From GWB2-37-7 sp049684915 (GTDB lineage: Bacteria; Bacillota; Clostridia; Lutisporales; Lutisporaceae), in NCBI GenBank assembly GCA_049684915.1, contig JBAVGO010000197.1, positions 1-10,533 on the forward strand: DNA of 10,533 nt. Direction: 5' to 3'. A model generated the notes under the pieces. The model did no database searches. It had not been told where the DNA came from and saw only the letters and a list, made by a program, of their open reading frames with translations. The position numbers were made by a program, and so were the translations under genes. Below are positions 6,915 through 10,533 of the stretch, piece by piece. Every line of letters starts with the position of its first letter. The stretch's first letter is position 1.

Positions 6915-6942
6915 TTATATTAGTATCCCATTTATTTGTCAA
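6914..6942 (-). promoter_or_regulatory. Consensus promoter of the TetR/ABC operon
   Basis: On the minus strand TTGACA (6942-6937) and TATAAT (6919-6914) are both perfect matches to the vegetative sigma factor consensus and are exactly 17 bases apart. Such a strong promoter fits a system that is kept off by a repressor bound to the adjoining palindrome. Confidence 0.9.
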
Positions 6943-6992
6943 TTAGAATCATTTATCTACTATGAAATTTATATGAAATACATACTCCTATG

Positions 6993-7044
6993 CATCATAA
7001 ATTAAGGATAGCATTTGTTAAATTGCTATCCTTAATTTATGATG
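6993..7044. terminator. Long perfect inverted repeat, probable bidirectional terminator
   Basis: Two perfect 21-bp arms (6993-7013 and 7024-7044) flank a 10-base loop. The stem core is AAGGATAGCA/TGCTATCCTT with AAATT/AATTT outside it, so on either strand the inner stem is followed by a short TTT. A long U-run is missing. It lies between the lipoprotein operon, which ends at 7244, and the TetR promoter, so insulation of the two operons is its most likely job. Alternatives are a protein-binding palindrome or a tiny mobile repeat. Confidence 0.6.
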
Positions 7045-7243
7045 TAATTGTGCCTGATTCTACTAGTCTAGACAGTGGGCTTTTGTGTATATTTTTTGAT
7101 GTTTCTAGTATGGAATCAAGGGATAATTGCTTTTTTACCTCCTAAATATTCTGCATCCTTGCTAATTTTCTTCCTATTCTATTTATCGGTTCATACATCT
7201 CAATTAAGTGTGGCAATACTGTGGCAAGAAGCAGTGATGGCAC
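7045..7243. other. Intergenic stretch downstream of the lipoprotein gene, no gene seen
   Basis: About 200 bases lie between the lipoprotein stop codon and the inverted repeat. A plus-strand frame crosses it and encodes a hydrophobic sequence, but it lacks a ribosome binding site and runs antisense into the lipoprotein gene. I see no supported gene or RNA. It may be a degraded remnant or a long 3' untranslated region. Confidence 0.45.
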
Positions 7244-8800
7244 TTATTTTCCATCTTCCGGTTTCTTCATGCTATCCTGACCCGGCTGTCCTCCCCGTTC
7301 TCCTCGACCACCCATTCCTTGCTGTCCATTACTAGTTACCACTGAGGATAGTGTGATTTCTGAAGTCTGACTCCCACAAGTTAATGTATAAGTCTTATCC
7401 TTTGTAAGACCTGGTGTACTGATAACCACAGATTGATATTGCTTGTTTGGCGTATAAGCCGCCACAACCTTTCCATCTTTATCGGTTAATTTTACTTCTG
7501 TTCCCGCTTCACAAGCTGTTGTCAAGTTATATAAAATAGAGTACTGGCTGGAGGAGTCTGAGAATCCCTGTGCCATTCCTGTGCTACCTGATACGACAAC
7601 AGTTCCACCCGTAATCTCAGCAGTTCCATTGTAATCAAGTCCACCGTTTCCACTATTTGTAGGACCGCTTACATAAATATTACCGCCTGATATATAAAGA
7701 CCACCGTTGGAGTCAATCCCATCTCCTGATGCATCAACTATAATCGTTCCGCCTGTAATAGAAATATAACAGTTGGCATCAGCTTCAAATGAATTGCCAC
7801 CACCTCCTCCAAAGCCTTCTGGTCTTGATTGTCCAGGCTGTCCAGGCTGTCCTGGCTGTTTAGTGCCTGTTTTATTTGTTTCTAATTGAGTTGTCGAGGT
7901 TTCTGTCGTATCACTTTTGCCAGTTGCTGCATTAAATCCATCATCTTCGGCTTTTATATTGATTTTGCCATCTTCAATGAGAATAGCAGTTCCTTCAATT
8001 CCTTCCTGAGATTTTGAAATAGTAATATCACCACCATTAATATACACATACCCTTTTGTGGTATCATCACCATTCTTTGATTGAATTCCATTTCCAGTAG
8101 TCGCACTTAGGTTAAATATCCCATCTTTGATTTTTACACAATCTTTTCCATTTAATGCATCCTTCACTGCTGTGATATTGAAGGTTCCACCAGTGATAAT
8201 AAGATCATCTTTCGATGCAATTCCATAATTATAGTTACCATTGATATTTAAGGTTCCATCCCCATTGATGGTTAAATCTGCCTTGCTAAAAATAACGCCA
8301 TCCACATTATTATCATCCGTCTGAGCGTATTGTGCACCATCGGTCAATGTATTTTCAGTTTTCTCTTTTAGAGTGATAAATGTTTTGTCTGCGTTTTTAA
8401 TATAGATTGGGGCATTATCCAAAGAGGTAATAGATACTCCATTTAATACAATCTGTACCTTGTCATTATCCTCGGCATCCACTACAATCTGTCCATCTTT
8501 CAAAGTACCTGTAATTACATAAATACCTTCATCGCTGATTGTCAATACACCATCCTTGGAGGTTGCTCCATCACCCGAAATATTCATATCGTTTCCATTA
8601 AATATAATATGTGTTGCTGTACTCTCTTCATATCCCACATCCAAATCTCTTGCTGTAAATTCTTTATCCACAACCACCTGCGAAGCGATGGTACTAACTG
8701 TCGTAGTTCCAATCTGACTATCCTGACTTAATCCACATCCGGTTAATAAAGTTGTCACAATTGTTATAATTGATAAATAATATCTCAAATTTTTTCTCAT
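7244..8800 (-). CDS. Cthe_2159-like carbohydrate-binding beta-helix lipoprotein
   Basis: A 518-residue surface lipoprotein. The signal peptide MRKNLRYYLSIITIVTT ends in the lipobox LTGC, making Cys22 the lipidated residue. Residues about 35-300 and 345-430 contain many short repeats of the form G-T-hydrophobic-N-I plus GI-x-S-K-x-D-L-x-I-x-GG, the pattern of a right-handed beta-helix as in Cthe_2159 (Carbohydrate-binding domain, PF14262), which binds acidic plant sugars and cellulose without known catalysis. A Gly/Pro/Gln-rich linker (about 313-340, with PGQ repeats then GGGGG) splits the helix, and a second Gly-rich charged tail ends the protein. The ATG at 8800 follows GAGAGG at seven bases; a longer frame upstream to 8899 lacks a site and would bury the signal peptide. 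It is the last gene of the VTC/DUF4956 operon, 22 bases after DUF4956. Ligand is not known. Confidence 0.88.
   Translation of the reverse strand: MRKNLRYYLSIITIVTTLLTGCGLSQDSQIGTTTVSTIASQVVVDKEFTARDLDVGYEESTATHIIFNGNDMNISGDGATSKDGVLTISDEGIYVITGTLKDGQIVVDAEDNDKVQIVLNGVSITSLDNAPIYIKNADKTFITLKEKTENTLTDGAQYAQTDDNNVDGVIFSKADLTINGDGTLNINGNYNYGIASKDDLIITGGTFNITAVKDALNGKDCVKIKDGIFNLSATTGNGIQSKNGDDTTKGYVYINGGDITISKSQEGIEGTAILIEDGKINIKAEDDGFNAATGKSDTTETSTTQLETNKTGTKQPGQPGQPGQSRPEGFGGGGGNSFEADANCYISITGGTIIVDASGDGIDSNGGLYISGGNIYVSGPTNSGNGGLDYNGTAEITGGTVVVSGSTGMAQGFSDSSSQYSILYNLTTACEAGTEVKLTDKDGKVVAAYTPNKQYQSVVISTPGLTKDKTYTLTCGSQTSEITLSSVVTSNGQQGMGGRGERGGQPGQDSMKKPEDGK
7830..7856. repeat. Three tandem 9-bp units encoding PGQ repeats
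   Basis: TGTCCAGGC is repeated twice exactly and once with one change (TGTCCTGGC), encoding (Pro-Gly-Gln)n on the minus strand inside the lipoprotein linker. Such units can change number by slippage and alter linker length. Confidence 0.8.
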
Positions 8801-8822
8801 CTTGTTACCTCTCTTTCTTTTA

Positions 8823-9488
8823 TTAAAGTTCTTCACTTCCAAATGCAACTTTACCACAAGTGATTTCCAAGTTTCCATTTCTACAACGAAGCTGGTCAAT
8901 TAATACCTTTTCCTCTGTTGGATATTTTAATCGGATACGATAATCTAATTTGTAAAGGCTTCCCATATTAACTGTTTTTACCTTAATCAATTCATGTTTT
9001 GTTGTGTACTGCTTGAATAAATCATCAAAGATTCCTGTATAGTCCAGTCCTTCCGGAATAGTAATCTTTAACTCCTTTTCTTTGTATTTTGGTTCACCAA
9101 AGCTGGTAACATTGTATAAAATACTTACGCCACCAATGATGACAATAAATAATACTGCTGCTGTCAAATATCCCATTCCTGTTGCAAGACCAACTGCCAT
9201 TGCTAGGAAAATACTGCTGATTTCCTTTGCATTTCCTGGTATAGAACGAAAACGAACCAGACTGAATGCTCCCATAACAGCAACCCCAGTACCAAGGTTT
9301 CCATTGACTAGCATAATAACGACTTGAACAATTGCTGGAAGCAAGGCAATGGTCATGACAAATCCTTTACTGCTGCTGTTATATAAGCCGTGTACCCATG
9401 CAATCACTGCTCCTAACATCAGGGAACAGACAATACAAATTAAAAATGTATCTGTTGAAAATGCATCTGTTAAAATTGAATTAAGCAT
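8823..9488 (-). CDS. DUF4956 integral membrane protein
   Basis: A 221-residue protein with about four membrane helices in the first 130 residues (near 14-36, 42-62, 92-108, 108-127) and the hallmark GAFSLVRFRSIPGNAKEI (73-90) between them. Residues about 135-221 form a soluble alpha/beta domain, probably cytosolic. The biochemical role of DUF4956 is unknown, but it is often encoded next to VTC-domain proteins and CotH or Cthe_2159-like surface proteins, which suggests a membrane partner for VTC. I chose the ATG at 9488 because AAGGAG lies nine bases before it. An in-frame ATG at 9515 has only weak purines upstream. The start overlaps the end of the VTC gene by 8 bases, indicating coupled translation. 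Confidence 0.9.
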   Translation of the reverse strand: MLNSILTDAFSTDTFLICIVCSLMLGAVIAWVHGLYNSSSKGFVMTIALLPAIVQVVIMLVNGNLGTGVAVMGAFSLVRFRSIPGNAKEISSIFLAMAVGLATGMGYLTAAVLFIVIIGGVSILYNVTSFGEPKYKEKELKITIPEGLDYTGIFDDLFKQYTTKHELIKVKTVNMGSLYKLDYRIRLKYPTEEKVLIDQLRCRNGNLEITCGKVAFGSEEL

Positions 9489-10215
9489 ATCTGATTTCTC
9501 CTTTTTTTCTTTCATTTTTCTTTAATTGTTCTGATGTCTGATATGCATTCCCATATTTAGAGAATGATGTCGGATAAATTTCTAATTCATCTAATATATG
9601 TGATAACCAAAGGGGCATATTCCCCGGAATCTTAATCTCCATAAGCCGTTGACCTTCTTCTAACAGCTGATTGCCACTGACTCCAGCTCCTAACCAAAGT
9701 TTATCTTCTCTCCAAAGAATGTTACTATCAAAGGTAACACGAAGTTCTGGATCCTCCACTCCATACGCGGCTATTCGGTTATAGGAAATATGCATGGCTG
9801 GTGCAATATCTTTATAGAAGTTTAAAAACCAGTCGATTTCTCTTGTAATTTGCGATGGCTGGCTGACTGGTTCTAAATCATATAAATAACTTTCAGCCAT
9901 AGAAAGTTCCATTTTCACACGTCTTTTGTAAACGATTCCTTTATACTTCTTTTTTAATTCAACAAAAACCATATCTCCATCTAACGGTGTTCCATAGCTT
10001 CTTAGTCTTAACTTCTCCTTGTAGATCGGTTTCTCCAGAGAAGTACGAATCAGCAGATGATCTGGTGTGTCAAAGTAAATATTACAAATAGTTGTTTTCC
10101 TAAAATTATCTATAATAAGTATATCTTGAAGTTTCTGTCTAAGCATTTTGTATTTCTTTTCACTTAGTAAATATTTCTTTTCATATCTTTTAAATGTTCC
10201 TTGAAATTTGCTCAT
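9481..10215 (-). CDS. VTC-domain (polyphosphate polymerase-like) protein
   Basis: A 244-residue protein of the VTC fold, a triphosphate tunnel enzyme family; in yeast Vtc4 this domain makes polyphosphate from ATP. Basic and acidic residues expected to line the tunnel are present: RYEKKY (10-15), YFDT (47-50), KEKLRLRSY (66-74), VELKKK (85-90), YKRRV (96-100), ELRVTFD (157-163), MEIKI (192-196) and SFSKYG (217-222). The complete motif set suggests an active nucleotide- or phosphate-handling enzyme. No membrane segment is seen; the following DUF4956 protein probably anchors it. The ATG at 10215 is preceded by AGGAGG at seven bases. The frame stays open to 10335 but that extension crosses the promoter and is not coding. 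It is the first gene of the operon. Bacterial members lack firm biochemistry, so polyphosphate synthesis is inferred. Confidence 0.9.
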   Translation of the reverse strand: MSKFQGTFKRYEKKYLLSEKKYKMLRQKLQDILIIDNFRKTTICNIYFDTPDHLLIRTSLEKPIYKEKLRLRSYGTPLDGDMVFVELKKKYKGIVYKRRVKMELSMAESYLYDLEPVSQPSQITREIDWFLNFYKDIAPAMHISYNRIAAYGVEDPELRVTFDSNILWREDKLWLGAGVSGNQLLEEGQRLMEIKIPGNMPLWLSHILDELEIYPTSFSKYGNAYQTSEQLKKNERKKGEIRYA

Positions 10216-10258
10216 TTTGATTCCTCCTGTCTTTAATTTGTTGCTATATGATATACCT

Positions 10259-10287
10259 ATTGTATTACTCTCACTTAAAATGAACCT
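10259..10287 (-). promoter_or_regulatory. Activator-type promoter of the VTC operon
   Basis: TACAAT on the minus strand (10264-10259) matches the -10 consensus at five of six positions. The hexamer 17 bases upstream (10287-10282, AGGTTC) is a poor -35 and is part of the repeat array. A good -10 with a poor -35 covered by regulator sites is typical of activated promoters. The leader would be about 36 bases. Confidence 0.5.
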
Positions 10288-10319
10288 TAAATCGAACTTT
10301 AAATTTACCTTAAATTTTT
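10273..10319 (-). promoter_or_regulatory. Four tandem 12-bp direct repeats, response-regulator-like binding array
   Basis: On the plus strand the units ACTTAAAATGAA (10273), CCTTAAATCGAA (10285), CTTTAAATTTA (10297) and CCTTAAATTTTT (10308) share a TTAAA core at steps of 12, 12 and 11 bases. On the minus strand this reads as repeats of TTTAAGG/TTTAAGT. Direct repeats at roughly one helical turn overlapping the -35 are the usual target of OmpR/PhoB-family response regulators. The regulator is not in this window. Confidence 0.6.
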
Positions 10320-10329
10320 CAAATAAATA

Positions 10330-10368
10330 GAGCAAGATAATTGACCGAAATAATCAACTATCTTGCTC
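10330..10368 (-). terminator. Stem-loop upstream of the VTC operon, probable terminator
   Basis: Arms at 10330-10344 and 10354-10368 form a 15-bp stem (one G-U pair on the minus strand) with a 9-base loop. The core is GAGCAAGATA/TATCTTGCTC. On the minus strand it is followed by the T-rich TATTTATTTG, so it could end transcripts arriving from the element to the right. It lies upstream of the predicted promoter and so is not an attenuator of that transcript. Confidence 0.55.
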
Positions 10369-10399
10369 ACTTACATTCGCATATATATTTAAAGTGATA

Positions 10400-10533
10400 T
10401 AATTTCAATCATAACCACCCGTAAAACGGGTGGTTTGCTCTAGCCCTATAAGGGCACGTTACTGGCCGTGTCTTAAGACACGCTGAATTATCCGCCAACC
10501 GCACAGATTTCTCAAGCTTCCCCTAAAGGGGCT
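10400..10533 (-). mobile_element. Right end of an IS200/IS605-family (TnpB-encoding) element, partial
   Basis: This stretch differs from its AT-rich neighbours by a series of compact GC-rich hairpins, the outermost a perfect 10-bp stem AACCACCCGT/ACGGGTGGTT (10413-10435). Subterminal hairpins without terminal inverted repeats are the mark of IS200/IS605 ends. On the minus strand, one frame entering at 10532 ends with TGA at 10514-10512 (reading A-P-L-G-E-A) and may be the last codons of tnpB. The gene body and the left end lie outside the window. The exact end, somewhere near 10400-10412, cannot be fixed from one end alone. Confidence 0.6.
10413..10533 (-). ncRNA. Omega-RNA-like scaffold of a TnpB element
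   Basis: Read on the minus strand, successive stems are GGGG/CCCC (10531-10520), the 16-base palindrome CGTGTCTTAAGACACG (10482-10467), GCCCT/AGGGC (10455-10443) and the terminal 10-bp hairpin (10435-10413). A stem series at the 3' end of tnpB ending in a strong hairpin next to the element boundary is the known layout of omega RNAs, which guide the TnpB nuclease. The guide would be the bases just past the end, starting near 10400 and running left. Identification is by structure and by recollection of similar clostridial ends. Confidence 0.5.

Noticed and set aside
7075..7335. Plus-strand hydrophobic frame of 86 residues between the inverted repeat and the lipoprotein gene
   Set aside because: No ribosome binding site before its GTG start, and its last third is antisense to the lipoprotein gene. 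A decayed gene remnant cannot be excluded.
10216..10335. N-terminal extension of the VTC protein by 40 residues
   Set aside because: The extension crosses the -10 box, repeats and ribosome binding site; the inner ATG has AGGAGG at seven bases.
10413..10533. Series of short hairpins as a CRISPR array or tRNA cluster
   Set aside because: The stems differ in sequence and spacing, so there is no repeat-spacer pattern, and no cloverleaf or CCA end fits.

Overview
The window looks like chromosome from an AT-rich, low-GC Gram-positive anaerobe of the Clostridia. Supporting signs are strong purine-rich ribosome binding sites before almost every gene, a lipoprotein with a classic lipobox, TTG and GTG starts, a Cthe_2159-type carbohydrate-binding protein, and gene families (radical SAM/SPASM peptide maturase, VTC/DUF4956 pair) common in that class. 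No rRNA or tRNA is present, so genus cannot be fixed. All nine recognisable genes lie on the minus strand, so transcription runs from right to left.

Left block (95-3633): a patatin-like phospholipase, a 139-residue peptide with a helical leader and an eight-cysteine Thr-rich tail, and a radical SAM/SPASM enzyme with a PqqD-like front end. The last two form a convincing gene pair for a ribosomally made, post-translationally modified peptide (RiPP), probably thioether-bridged. The peptide has its own promoter. The patatin gene upstream has a nearly identical leader and ribosome binding site, so it may belong to the same system. This is the most likely new biology in the window.

Middle block (3952-6942): a tight four-gene operon of TetR repressor, ABC ATPase and two paralogous six-helix permeases, with 4-base ATGA overlaps at every junction. 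A perfect-consensus promoter abuts a perfect 12+12 bp palindrome in front of the repressor, and an intrinsic terminator closes the operon. It reads as a self-repressed drug-efflux type exporter.

Right block (7244-10319): a VTC-domain (polyphosphate polymerase-like) protein, a DUF4956 membrane protein and a Cthe_2159-like beta-helical lipoprotein form one operon. Its promoter has a weak -35 covered by four tandem repeats of about 12 bp, as expected for activation by an OmpR-type response regulator. A long inverted repeat (6993-7044) separates this operon from the TetR operon.

Right edge (about 10400-10533): a run of small GC-rich hairpins looks like the right end of an IS200/IS605-family element with the omega-RNA scaffold of a TnpB gene lying outside the window. 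The intergenic stretches 3634-3951 and 7045-7243 hold no gene I can support.
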